A DNA stretch of 64,000 nt from Erythrobacter sp. F6033 (GTDB taxonomy: Bacteria; Pseudomonadota; Alphaproteobacteria; Sphingomonadales; Sphingomonadaceae): NCBI RefSeq assembly GCF_023016005.1, contig NZ_JALKAZ010000001.1, forward strand, positions 1,984,001 through 2,048,000. Direction: 5' to 3'. The notes below the pieces were generated by a model. The model was not told where the DNA came from and ran no database searches. It was given only the letters and a program-made list of their open reading frames with translations. Position numbers and translations under genes: made by a program. This document shows, in pieces, positions 1 through 7,884 of the stretch (within the stretch, counting starts at the first letter, position 1; the number at the start of each line of letters is the position of its first letter).

Positions 1-872
1 GACACAACCACCGGCATATCCGCCCCGCCGATCGGGATGATCAGGAGGAAGCCGATGATGAAGGCAAGCACGGTGATCCCGATGATCAGATAGCCTTCGC
101 CCGCACCGCCGTCTGGCGACATTGCGTATATACCGATCATAGCCAAAATTGCGGTGAGCGTGCCCAGATTGATGACATGGCGCATCGGCAAAAGGATCGG
201 TGACCCGCTCATTTTGCCCGAAAGTTTCAGGAAGGCGATGACCGAGCCAGAGAATGTGATCGCACCAATCGCGATACCAAGGCCAAGCTCAATCCGGCTG
301 ACCAACAGGATCTGGTCATTCGCATCCGTGATCCCGAAACTTGCCGGATCAAGCCACGCAGCAAGGCCCACGACAACCGCCGCCAAACCGACGAGCGAGT
401 GAAAGCCCGCGACCAGTTCCGGCATGGAGGTCATCGCGATCTTGCGAGCAACCGTTACGCCGATAATCGCGCCAATTGCGATTGCAACGAGAACGTAGAC
501 TCCGCTTTCAAGCGCTTGGAACCCGGTCTCGTAATTGCCGGAATCCGAAGTAAAAACTGCATCCAGTGAAATCGCAAGTGTTGTGAACACCGCGATCAGC
601 ATACCGATAATGCCGTTGCGGTTGCCCGCTCGGCTGGTCGCGGGGCTTGATAGCCCGCGCAATGCGAGGATGAAGAACACGCCCGCGACAAGATAGGCGA
701 GCATCGCCCATGCCGGGGTGCCGGCTGCGCCTTCGCCTGCTGCGCGAGCGGGGGCTGCAAGCAGCATCGTCATTCCCGCGAAAGCGGGAATCCAGAGCGG
801 TAAACGCCGCTCCGCAACGGCATGGATTCCCGCTTTCGCGGGAATGACGAAGTTAGAGAAGAGAGAAGCCAT
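1..872 (-). CDS. pntB: NAD(P) transhydrogenase subunit beta, C-terminus cut by window edge
   Basis: Membrane-plus-NADP(H)-binding subunit of the proton-pumping transhydrogenase that reduces NADP+ with NADH. About 290 codons are visible. The core from about residue 55 (AWAMLAYLVAGVFFILALRG, then SSPATSRAGN, MPELVAGFHS) is typical PntB, with several hydrophobic helices. The start at 872 is set by a strong ribosome binding site (AAGGAGAAG) formed from the last codons of pntAB, 8 nt before the ATG; the two genes are separated by only 2 nt. Residues 9-35 are not PntB sequence: they are the translation of a palindromic repeat (767-850) lying in frame. An alternative ATG sits at the inner edge of that repeat but has no comparable ribosome binding site. 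The family is normally about 460-480 residues, so roughly 40% lies outside the window. Confidence 0.95.
   Translation of the reverse strand, partial: MASLFSNFVIPAKAGIHAVAERRLPLWIPAFAGMTMLLAAPARAAGEGAAGTPAWAMLAYLVAGVFFILALRGLSSPATSRAGNRNGIIGMLIAVFTTLAISLDAVFTSDSGNYETGFQALESGVYVLVAIAIGAIIGVTVARKIAMTSMPELVAGFHSLVGLAAVVVGLAAWLDPASFGITDANDQILLVSRIELGLGIAIGAITFSGSVIAFLKLSGKMSGSPILLPMRHVINLGTLTAILAMIGIYAMSPDGGAGEGYLIIGITVLAFIIGFLLIIPIGGADMPVVV
767..850. repeat. REP-like palindromic element inside the pntB coding sequence
   Basis: Two perfect 28-bp arms, 767-794 and 823-850, are reverse complements. Each arm is itself a hairpin (ATTCCCGC, loop GAAA, GCGGGAAT at 772-791 and its mate), and the spacer contains a third stem (795-800 with 807-812). 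The unit is 84 bp, exactly 28 codons, so the frame is kept. In the pntB frame it encodes the words VIPAKAGIH and WIPAFAGMT, which are widespread in spurious proteins translated from dispersed repeats of many proteobacteria. The structure is directly visible; that it belongs to that dispersed family is from general knowledge. Confidence 0.9.
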
Positions 873-874
873 TA

Positions 875-1156
875 TTACTTCTCCTTTTTCTTGTACATAG
901 CGAGCATCCGCTCTGTCACGGCAAAGCCGCCAAAGATGTTCACGCTCGCGAGAACAACCCCGAACAGGCCAAGATATTTGGCAGCCGGGCTGCCAGCCTC
1001 GGCCGCCGCAATCAGCGCGCCGACAATAATCACAGAGGAAATCGCGTTGGTCACAGCCATCAAAGGCGTGTGCAACGCAGGCGTAACCGACCAGACCACA
1101 TAATAGCCGACGAAACACGCCAGCACGAAAATCGATAGGATTGAGATAAAGTCCAT
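875..1156 (-). CDS. pntAB: NAD(P) transhydrogenase subunit alpha part 2 (membrane domain)
   Basis: A 93-residue protein with three hydrophobic segments (about residues 5-25, 30-52 and 60-80) and a lysine-rich end (YKKKEK). In alphaproteobacteria the alpha subunit is split into a soluble NAD-binding part (PntAA) and this small membrane part (PntAB). The motif HTPLMAVTNAISSVIIVGA is typical of the family. The start ATG overlaps the stop of the upstream gene by one base (TAATG), and the pntB ribosome binding site lies within its last codons, so the genes are probably translationally coupled. Confidence 0.93.
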   Translation of the reverse strand: MDFISILSIFVLACFVGYYVVWSVTPALHTPLMAVTNAISSVIIVGALIAAAEAGSPAAKYLGLFGVVLASVNIFGGFAVTERMLAMYKKKEK

Positions 1157-1587
1157 TATTTTTCCTGTCCGGCTTGCCGCTCAACGAGCGCATCCATTCG
1201 ATCCAGCACACTGTTAGCAACAGAGATTTCGAGTTTCTCGCGCTCCAATGTCTCGGGGGCCTCGGGTTCGGGGCACGCGATATCTACGAGCGACATCTGA
1301 TAGTTATAATCCGCCAACGCGATATCCATATCAATCTTCTGGCGCGCCTCGGTCAGGCTTTCAACGAACGCTGCGTATCTCTCAAGCACCGGGTCCATAG
1401 CAGGCGAGGTGCCACACGGATTAAACACCATAGGGATCACGATGGACGCTTCAGCGCGCAGCTGTGCACCCTTGCGAATATCCTCAAGAGAATAGGGGTA
1501 GTCGAGATTGTTACCCAAATGCGCATTCGCCGAAACCGTGGTCGCAGCGGCGGTAGCAAGAACAAGGCTTGCGGTGAGCGCCCTCAC
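1156..1587 (-). CDS. Hypothetical secreted protein encoded inside the pnt operon
   Basis: A 143-residue protein starting at GTG, with a clear signal peptide (hydrophobic residues 3-20, likely cleavage after SANA). The mature part is acidic and helical and has two cysteines (FNPCGTSP and DIACPEPE) that could form a disulfide in the periplasm. I do not recognise the family. It overlaps pntAA by 4 bases (GTGA) and pntAB by 1 base, so it is embedded in the operon as if co-expressed with the transhydrogenase. A role in assembly or regulation of that membrane complex is only inferred from position; an unrelated passenger gene is equally possible. Confidence 0.7.
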   Translation of the reverse strand: MRALTASLVLATAAATTVSANAHLGNNLDYPYSLEDIRKGAQLRAEASIVIPMVFNPCGTSPAMDPVLERYAAFVESLTEARQKIDMDIALADYNYQMSLVDIACPEPEAPETLEREKLEISVANSVLDRMDALVERQAGQEK

Positions 1588-2705
1588 CCCTTCAACCTCT
1601 CACTGACCACTTCGCCGCCCTTTGTCAGGCGGATGGCATCGCCGATCTCTTCATCGAGTTCGGGCTTGCCTGCTTCCATGTCCCAGAACGCGCTGAGGAA
1701 GTTGAAGTGGTTGCGCGCGAACAGGGCCGATGCGTCGGCGGCAAGATGCGCGGGTGTGTTGGCATAGCCGATGATCTTGACGCCGTGTTTCTCGACGACT
1801 TCGTCTGGCTTGGAGCCTTCGACATTGCCCCCTTGCGCCACTGCGAGATCGAAGATCACGCTGCCCGGCTTCATTGTCGCGATCTGCGCATCGGTAACCA
1901 GCACGGGCGCGGCGCGCCCGGGGATCAGAGCGGTAGTGATAACGATGTCTTGCTTGGCGATATGCTCGGAAACAAGCTTGGCCTGAGCGGCCTTGTATTC
2001 GTTGCTCATCTCGGTGGCGTAGCCGCCGGAGCCTTCGCCCTCGATACCCGCGACCTCTTCAACAAAGATTGCTTTGGCGCCGAGGCTTTGAATCTGTTCT
2101 TTCGTGGCGGACCGCACATCGGTCGCCGAAACCTGAGCGCCCAAACGCTTGGCCGTGGCAATCGCCTGAAGCCCGGCAACGCCGACCCCCATGATAAAGC
2201 AACGCGCGGCCTGAACGGTGCCTGCGGCCGTCATCATCATCGGAAATGCGCGTCCGTAGACGTCAGCCGAATGAATCACCGATTTGTATCCAGCGAGGTT
2301 GGACTGGCTCGAAAGAACATCCATCGATTGCGCGCGGGTAATCCGCGGCATAAATTCCATCGAAAGCGCTTCGAAACCGGCCTTCGCATAGGCCTCGACC
2401 AACTCGCCCTTCGCAAACGGATCAAACAAAGCAGCCACCCACGCGCCTGCTTTGGCGCCTTTGAGCATCGCGACTTCCGGCGCCTGAATGCCCAAAACAA
2501 TGTCCGCATCCTTCACCGTCTTTTTCGCATCGGCGATGGTCGCACCGGCTTCGGTATAGGCCTCGTCGGTAATCGCTGCGCTCACGCCAGCTCCCGCTTC
2601 AACAGCGAATTCATTGCCGAGGGCGATGAATTTCTTGACGGTTTCGGGCGAGGCGGCAACGCGGGTTTCCCCGGCTGCGCGTTCTTTCAGGACAGCGATT
2701 TTCAC
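1584..2705 (-). CDS. pntAA: Re/Si-specific NAD(P)+ transhydrogenase subunit alpha (NAD-binding)
   Basis: Cytosolic NAD(H)-binding domain of the proton-translocating transhydrogenase; 373 residues, the usual length for the split alpha form. It carries the signatures RITRAQSMD (about 121-129), SQSNLAGYKSV (133-143) and the dinucleotide-binding loop GVGVAG (173-178). Together with PntAB and PntB just downstream on the same strand it makes the complete enzyme, which supplies NADPH at the expense of proton-motive force. The start MKIAVLKERAAGETRVA matches the family and needs no extension. Confidence 0.96.
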   Translation of the reverse strand: MKIAVLKERAAGETRVAASPETVKKFIALGNEFAVEAGAGVSAAITDEAYTEAGATIADAKKTVKDADIVLGIQAPEVAMLKGAKAGAWVAALFDPFAKGELVEAYAKAGFEALSMEFMPRITRAQSMDVLSSQSNLAGYKSVIHSADVYGRAFPMMMTAAGTVQAARCFIMGVGVAGLQAIATAKRLGAQVSATDVRSATKEQIQSLGAKAIFVEEVAGIEGEGSGGYATEMSNEYKAAQAKLVSEHIAKQDIVITTALIPGRAAPVLVTDAQIATMKPGSVIFDLAVAQGGNVEGSKPDEVVEKHGVKIIGYANTPAHLAADASALFARNHFNFLSAFWDMEAGKPELDEEIGDAIRLTKGGEVVSERLKG

Positions 2706-2721
2706 GTTATTTTATCTGCCT

Positions 2722-2844
2722 TTATTCGGCGATCAGCATGATGACAAACAGAGTAATCACCGCGATTAGAGGCACTGTCCATTTCAGCGAGCTGATGAAG
2801 CCGCTGTAAGTCTGTTTTGCGTCGTCCATATCATTTGTAGCCAT
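2722..2844 (-). CDS. aa3-type cytochrome c oxidase subunit IV
   Basis: A 40-residue protein: a short polar start (MATNDMDDAKQTYSGFIS), then SLKWTVP and one hydrophobic helix ending IAE. This matches the very small bacterial oxidase subunit IV family (COX4_pro_2), a single-helix accessory subunit of aa3 oxidase. GGAG lies 10 nt upstream of the ATG. It sits 16 nt upstream of pntAA on the same strand, probably at the head of the transhydrogenase operon, an arrangement common in alphaproteobacteria. Confidence 0.85.
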   Translation of the reverse strand: MATNDMDDAKQTYSGFISSLKWTVPLIAVITLFVIMLIAE

Positions 2845-3098
2845 AGCCAAGATACTCCGGTTTCGTCCTTAACGTTGAACCCGACGGAAAGTCGCCGGAA
2901 TGTTGAACTGTTCCCGTATCGCGGCGAGCGGTTTCACTCAAGCCCGCCTGCATTTTGAACCCAAAAACTCACCAAATCTGCAAAAATGCCGATCCGATGC
3001 GTCAGCCTTAATATCGTCTTTACCCCGCGTGCCTATGGAGGATCGACGTTTCACCCTGGGACGATTGCCAGGGAGGGTAGAGGACACGCGGCGAACCT

Positions 3099-4568
3099 AT
3101 GGCGGATATCGACTCGCGCCTTGAAGCACAGCCAGACGATGGCCGGGACGATTCCGGCGAAATGCGTCTGGTCATGCTCATTGATGATGAACCGGCGCAA
3201 AGTCGGTTGATCTCGGCCATCGCATCGCGCGAAGGCTGGCGCACGATTGTGGCCAGCGACCCCGAAACTGCGATTGCCATGCTGGGCACCCGCGAAGGGA
3301 TGCAGCTTTCCGCTATTCTGCTCGACCAATGGGTTCCCGGTGATGATGCCTGCTCGTTGATTGCAGAGTTGAAAGAGCGCCGTCCGGCCCTGCCCATCCT
3401 GATGCTGACAACGAGCGCATCTCCGCTGCTCGCTGTTGAGGCGATGCGGGCGGGCGCGAGCGATTATCTGGTCAAGCCAGTCTCGCCAGACCGTTTGATG
3501 GAGGCCCTGCGCACCGTCACCACACGCGAAACACCGCGCGATGAGCTCGCTCCGCTGACCGAGAAAATGTCGGCGACGCTCGATTTCGATGCAATGATCG
3601 GCACCGCGCCAAAATTCCGCACCGCCCTTGCCCAAGCGGCGAAGGCAGCGCGCGGTCATGGCCATGCCGTGATCGAAGGCGAGCCCGGAACGGGCAAGGA
3701 AATGCTGATGCGGGCGATGCACGCAGCCAGTCCCCGCGCCAAAGAATCTCTTCGGATTATCAATGTCGGAAGTGTCCCGCCGAACTCGATAGAATCTGTT
3801 CTGTTCGGCCATGAACCCAACGCATTCCCGGGAGCATTCGATCGCCAGATCGGAGCGCTGCAGCATTGCGATGGTGGCACTCTGGTGCTTGATGAGGTCG
3901 ACCGCCTGACGCCCGAGCTTCAAGCCCGACTTTTGGAAGCTTTCGAAAGCGGAATTGTCCGCCCTGTCGGCGCGACGCATGGCTTCCGAGTTGATGTGCG
4001 CATTCTGTGCGCGAGCAATTTCGGATTGAAACCGCTGGTAGAAACCGGGCACTTTGATTCCAAGCTCGCAGACAAGCTTGGTGCAACGCGAATTGCGCTG
4101 CCTCCACTGCGCGAGCGTACCGGCGATATCCCGGCCCTCGCCCGCCATTTCCTTGGCCGTATTGGCGATCAGCCCGGCTTGAAACACCTATCAGTATCGG
4201 AAAGCGCGCTCGCGCTGCTGTCAGCCTATGAATGGCCGGGCAATGTCCGCCAACTGCAATCTGTGTTGTTCCGCGCGGCCGTTTACTGCGAAGGCCAAAC
4301 TTTGGCTGCCGATAGCTTCCCGCAACTCTCGGAAATGCTCGGTGAAGTTGCTAGCGATCCTCTATCCAGCGTCCATGAAGGCGTCGGCGTGATGCTTTAC
4401 ACTGAAGACGGCAATCTGCGCCCTCTCGAAGAAATCGAAGCAGACGTGATCCGCCTCGCCATCGGGCACTACCGCGGGCGTATGACAGAGGTCGCACGAC
4501 GCCTCGGCATTGGTCGTTCGACACTGTATCGCAAACTGTCAGATCTCGGGATCGACAACGCTGCTTGA
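3099..4568 (+). CDS. Receiver-AAA+-HTH regulator (bEBP/NtrC class) with altered GAFTGA loop
   Basis: 489 residues in three parts. Receiver domain about 22-140: acidic pair D29/D30, phosphoacceptor D76 in ILLDQWVPG, K126. AAA+ domain about 165-395: Walker A GEPGTGK (194-200), Walker B TLVLDEVD (261-268), arginine-rich LRERTGDIP. C-terminal Fis-type HTH ending in RLGIGRSTLYRKL. In canonical sigma-54 activators the segment after GHE reads GAFTGA; here it reads NAFPGA (241-246). The loop threonine normally contacts sigma-54, so this protein may act without sigma-54, as described for Rhodobacter capsulatus NtrC. No histidine kinase gene is adjacent, and its targets cannot be told from sequence. 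Confidence 0.88.
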   Translation: MADIDSRLEAQPDDGRDDSGEMRLVMLIDDEPAQSRLISAIASREGWRTIVASDPETAIAMLGTREGMQLSAILLDQWVPGDDACSLIAELKERRPALPILMLTTSASPLLAVEAMRAGASDYLVKPVSPDRLMEALRTVTTRETPRDELAPLTEKMSATLDFDAMIGTAPKFRTALAQAAKAARGHGHAVIEGEPGTGKEMLMRAMHAASPRAKESLRIINVGSVPPNSIESVLFGHEPNAFPGAFDRQIGALQHCDGGTLVLDEVDRLTPELQARLLEAFESGIVRPVGATHGFRVDVRILCASNFGLKPLVETGHFDSKLADKLGATRIALPPLRERTGDIPALARHFLGRIGDQPGLKHLSVSESALALLSAYEWPGNVRQLQSVLFRAAVYCEGQTLAADSFPQLSEMLGEVASDPLSSVHEGVGVMLYTEDGNLRPLEEIEADVIRLAIGHYRGRMTEVARRLGIGRSTLYRKLSDLGIDNAA

Positions 4569-4600
4569 TCGGAAAGCTGCTTGCGCCTAGCGCGGCAGAC

Positions 4601-5359
4601 ATGACTGATATTCAAGATTTCAAAGGCCGCACTGCTCTTGTCACAGGCGCAGGTTCCGGCATTGGCGCTGCTTGCGCAAAAGCACTGGCTGCGCGCGGCG
4701 CCGCCAAGCTAATCCTCGTCGATGTGAGCGAAACGGGGATGAGCGCGCTCGATCTCGATTGCGATGTCGAAATGGTCGTCGGAAGTGTCGCTGATGAAGC
4801 GCTTTGGACTGCTCTTGAGCCCAAACTCACCGGACTAGACCATGCCATCGCCAATGCCGGTGTTGGCGGGCACGGACAGATTGCCGCGCTCGACTTTGCC
4901 GAATGGCGGCGTGTTATGGACGTCAATCTCGATGGCGTGTTCCTAACCATGCGCGCGGCGATGCGGGCCATGAAGAAATCTGGCGGAAGCGCCGTGATCA
5001 CATCCAGCTCGACCGGAACGAAACCCATCGCCGGCATCGGCCCTTATGGCGTCGCAAAAGCGGCGGTTTCGCACCTGACGCGGATCGCAGCGCTTGAAGG
5101 CGCACCGAATAATATCCGCGTCAACGCCATCGCGCCGGGCGGCGTCGACACCGCCATCTGGGAAAGCTCTGACGACTTTAAGCGCTCCGTTGAGGCATCA
5201 GGCCGCGACGCGACGATCAAGAATATGGCCAGCACAACGCCTTTGGGGCGCTTCGCAACGTCCGAAGAGATCGCGGGCACTATCCTTTACATGCTGTCCG
5301 ATGCCGGATCGAACTTGACCGGGCACATCATGATTTCGGACGGCGGGTTTACGCTTTAG
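4601..5359 (+). CDS. SDR-family NAD(P)-dependent oxidoreductase
   Basis: Classical short-chain dehydrogenase of 252 residues with cofactor loop TGAGSGIG (15-22), NAG (85-87) and the catalytic set S137, Y149, K153 (PYGVAK). The end (GHIMISDGGFTL) is typical of the FabG-like group. The substrate cannot be assigned. An in-frame TTG at 4565 overlapping the regulator stop would add 12 residues that do not fit the family, so the ATG at 4601 is preferred, although it has no clear ribosome binding site. It converges on the phosphatase gene, whose stop is 3 nt away. Confidence 0.85.
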   Translation: MTDIQDFKGRTALVTGAGSGIGAACAKALAARGAAKLILVDVSETGMSALDLDCDVEMVVGSVADEALWTALEPKLTGLDHAIANAGVGGHGQIAALDFAEWRRVMDVNLDGVFLTMRAAMRAMKKSGGSAVITSSSTGTKPIAGIGPYGVAKAAVSHLTRIAALEGAPNNIRVNAIAPGGVDTAIWESSDDFKRSVEASGRDATIKNMASTTPLGRFATSEEIAGTILYMLSDAGSNLTGHIMISDGGFTL

Positions 5360-5362
5360 ACA

Positions 5363-6547
5363 CTACCAAGAGACCGTTTCGGTCACGCGCACTTCACCTT
5401 GGCTGCCGCGCATGCTCATGGTGAAGGTCTTCGCGTCCCAATCAATATCGACAAGACCGAAATTCTCTTCGGAAATGAAATCTGTCAGACGCTTGGGATC
5501 AGGCTCGCGCGCCGTGTTCCGCTCGGTGGAAGAGAACGAATAGTTCAGCGAGGAACTGGTCAGCTCCCATAGTTGCTCTCCGCCAGCAGCCTCGGGCGTA
5601 TCGGCATAGATGCCGCCCGCATGGCGATCCCCGGAAAGCATCACCAACCCGCTATCTTCGCGGGCAGCAAGCAATCCGTAGAGCTTTTCACGCTGCAGCG
5701 GCAGCGCCTCCCAGCTTTCGTAATCGTGCGCGTCGGTGATCACCTGAATAGAGGAAACCAGGATGCGCAAATCAGCGGGTTTGGCGAGCTCCTGCTCCAG
5801 CCATTTCCACTGCGCATCACCCAGCATCGTTTTCGAGGCATCATCGCTTGGCACATACGGCCCGAGCGGCGGACGCTCGGGCGTGTATTCCATCCGGTCC
5901 AGATCAGAACGGAAGAAACGAGTGTCGAGCATAATCACCTGAGTAACCTTGCCATCGGCCCCGAAAGTCCGGCTTTCATAGATGCCCGGACGCGATTGGA
6001 CTTCTTTGGAAGCACCCCAGAAGGTTTCGAACAAAGTCTCAGACCATTTGCGGAACGCAAAGTTCGCGCCGGCATCATTCGCGCCGTAATCGTGATCATC
6101 CCACGTGATCATCATGGGAACCTTAGTGCGGAAATCGGTGAGTTCCGGTGTCTCAGCCTGCTGTTGGTATGCCATCCGCAAACTTGTCAGCGCAGCGTCT
6201 CCGTTCCAGCCACTATCGCCGTAATTGTTGTCGCCGATAAACAAGAACAGGTCGGGATTGGTCGCCGCGATCTGCGCCCACATATGCTGGCTGCGCGACT
6301 GATGATTGCAACTGCCAAAGGCGAGGCGCGTAATCGTCGCATCCGGTGCAAGCGACACATTGGCTGGCGCAACCGGCAGGTCAATCCGCTTTTCAAGCTT
6401 GGCGTAATACGCATCCAGCAAGTCTTCGGCATACATCGGCACGTGGCCGTCATTGTGCTTATGCTTGCCGTGGTCATCGGCCATCAATGGCGCGGCGCAA
6501 AGGCCTGCGACGGCGGCGGAAAGTGCGAGAAGCGAAAGACGGCGCAT
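5363..6547 (-). CDS. PhoD-like alkaline phosphatase/phosphodiesterase, exported
   Basis: 394 residues with a signal peptide (MRRLSLLALSAAVAGLCAAP, cut near MADD) followed by a His/Asp-rich stretch. Metallophosphatase motifs of the PhoD family are visible: FGSCNHQ, LFIGDNNYGD, MITWDDHDYGAND, MLDTRFFR and LSGDRHAGG. Family members hydrolyse phosphodiesters or monoesters with Ca/Fe in the periplasm, but sequence alone does not fix the substrate. It is transcribed away from folP and converges on the SDR gene. Confidence 0.88.
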   Translation of the reverse strand: MRRLSLLALSAAVAGLCAAPLMADDHGKHKHNDGHVPMYAEDLLDAYYAKLEKRIDLPVAPANVSLAPDATITRLAFGSCNHQSRSQHMWAQIAATNPDLFLFIGDNNYGDSGWNGDAALTSLRMAYQQQAETPELTDFRTKVPMMITWDDHDYGANDAGANFAFRKWSETLFETFWGASKEVQSRPGIYESRTFGADGKVTQVIMLDTRFFRSDLDRMEYTPERPPLGPYVPSDDASKTMLGDAQWKWLEQELAKPADLRILVSSIQVITDAHDYESWEALPLQREKLYGLLAAREDSGLVMLSGDRHAGGIYADTPEAAGGEQLWELTSSSLNYSFSSTERNTAREPDPKRLTDFISEENFGLVDIDWDAKTFTMSMRGSQGEVRVTETVSW

Positions 6548-6622
6548 AATTGGCGTTCCCAGTCATGTAGAATCTGTTGCGGGCATTGCCCGATCCAGAT
6601 GACGGTATTGCGACTGCTGCGC

Positions 6623-7738
6623 CTAGTCCATCGGCAATTGCGCAAAATCTGTTAGCGCTGCGTCGCGCATTCCGCGCCAGACATTGCGCGCTTGCACAGT
6701 CTGTTTGACGTCATGCACACGCAGCATATGGATGCCCGCGTCCATCCCTTTCATGGCGAGCGCGATAGAACCGCCAAGCCGTTGATGCGCAGCCTCCTCG
6801 TTGGAAAGCGCGCCAATCATCCGCTTGCGACTGACGCCCAGAAGCAGCGGTGAACCCAGCGCGTGGAAGAGCGGCAGCGCATTGATAAGAGCAAGGTTAT
6901 CGGCAAGCGTTTTGCCAAAACCTATTCCCGGATCGAGCATAATCCGCTCTTCGGAAACACCGCCAGCGATCGCGCGATCACGCGCATGTCTAAGAAAGTC
7001 GAACACCTCGCTCACAACATCGGTGTATTCGCCGCCTTCATGCAGGTCCTCGCCAGTTCCGGGAGCATGCATAAGGATGACGGGGCATTTCGAGTTTGCT
7101 GCCAACTCTGACATGCGTGGATCGTAGCGCAGAGCCGATACGTCATTCGCCATATGTGCGCCCGCCTGCAGGGCCGCTTCGAGAACGCCCGCGCGGCGTG
7201 TATCGACGCTGATCGCGGCGCCCATGCTTTTGCAATATTCTACGGCTGGCAGGACGCGTTCTTTTTCGTCCCCTTCCCATGTAGCCGCTGCGCCCGGCCT
7301 CGTGCTTTCACCGCCGATGTCGATAATCGCGGCGCCAGCTTCCAGCATTTCCGCCGCATGCGCGCGGCCCGCGTCAGGCTTTTCGAGGAAGTCGCCGCCG
7401 TCGCTAAAACTGTCTGGCGTAACATTAAGCACACCCATGATTTGCGGCTGATCCAAACGGATTGTGCGTTCGCCAAGTTGGATCGGCGCGTGAATTTTCT
7501 GCAGGTTGGTCCACTGCCGACGCGCTTCCAATTCCAGACTTCCTTCAAGTCCGGCGAGCGCCTCTTCAAACCCTTTTGCGCCGAACAGCCGGCGGTCAGT
7601 CGCCACGCCATTCTCACGAAGGACCAATGCAAAACGACTGGAATAGACCATTGTCCCAGCCAACCGGATGGCCGCACCGTCTTCAGCTTGCGGACCAGAG
7701 GCGAAGCCGATGGGGTGAAGATAAACGCTGGCACTCAT
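6623..7738 (-). CDS. folP: Dihydropteroate synthase with N-terminal extension
   Basis: Joins para-aminobenzoate to pterin pyrophosphate in folate synthesis; the target of sulfonamides. 371 residues: a TIM-barrel DHPS from about residue 98 (PQIMGVLNVTPDSFSDGG) with GGESTRPGA, SVDTRRAGV, NDVSAL, LDPGIGFGKT and LLGVSRKRMIG. The first 95 or so residues are not part of the barrel; similar leaders occur in sphingomonad FolP proteins and their role is unknown to me. The start ATG at 7738 is the only reasonable one in the leader. Confidence 0.95.
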   Translation of the reverse strand: MSASVYLHPIGFASGPQAEDGAAIRLAGTMVYSSRFALVLRENGVATDRRLFGAKGFEEALAGLEGSLELEARRQWTNLQKIHAPIQLGERTIRLDQPQIMGVLNVTPDSFSDGGDFLEKPDAGRAHAAEMLEAGAAIIDIGGESTRPGAAATWEGDEKERVLPAVEYCKSMGAAISVDTRRAGVLEAALQAGAHMANDVSALRYDPRMSELAANSKCPVILMHAPGTGEDLHEGGEYTDVVSEVFDFLRHARDRAIAGGVSEERIMLDPGIGFGKTLADNLALINALPLFHALGSPLLLGVSRKRMIGALSNEEAAHQRLGGSIALAMKGMDAGIHMLRVHDVKQTVQARNVWRGMRDAALTDFAQLPMD

Positions 7739-7824
7739 TCGGCGGCTCCTGTGAATTCGGGTGGTGCGGCTTTAGCGCTGTTGGTTCTAAGTGGACAGCG
7801 CAAGACATCAGGTTTTCACAGCCC

Positions 7825-7860
7825 AAAAAAAGGGGCCACACATTTCTGCGAGGCCCCTTA
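7825..7860 (-). terminator. Rho-independent terminator after the outer-membrane protein gene
   Basis: On the minus strand AAGGGGCC and GGCCCCTT form a perfect 8-bp stem (7852-7859 with 7830-7837, 14-nt loop), followed by a run of seven T (7825-7831). It lies 25 nt past the stop of the barrel protein gene. Confidence 0.88.
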
Positions 7861-7884
7861 AATGCAGTGTCAGGTATCAGAGTT

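Noticed and set aside
767..850. Reading the pntB repeat as a CRISPR unit or terminator
   Set aside because: Only one copy here, no spacer array, and it is inside a translated region with no T run.
1707..2741. 344-codon open frame antisense to pntAA
   Set aside because: Shadow of a well-identified gene, Arg/His-rich product without recognisable motif.
3051..4187. 378-codon open frame antisense to the bEBP regulator
   Set aside because: Opposite strand has complete receiver, AAA+ and HTH motifs.
5573..6655. 360-codon open frame antisense to the PhoD-like gene
   Set aside because: Same reason; the opposite strand encodes a clear signal peptide and metallophosphatase motifs.
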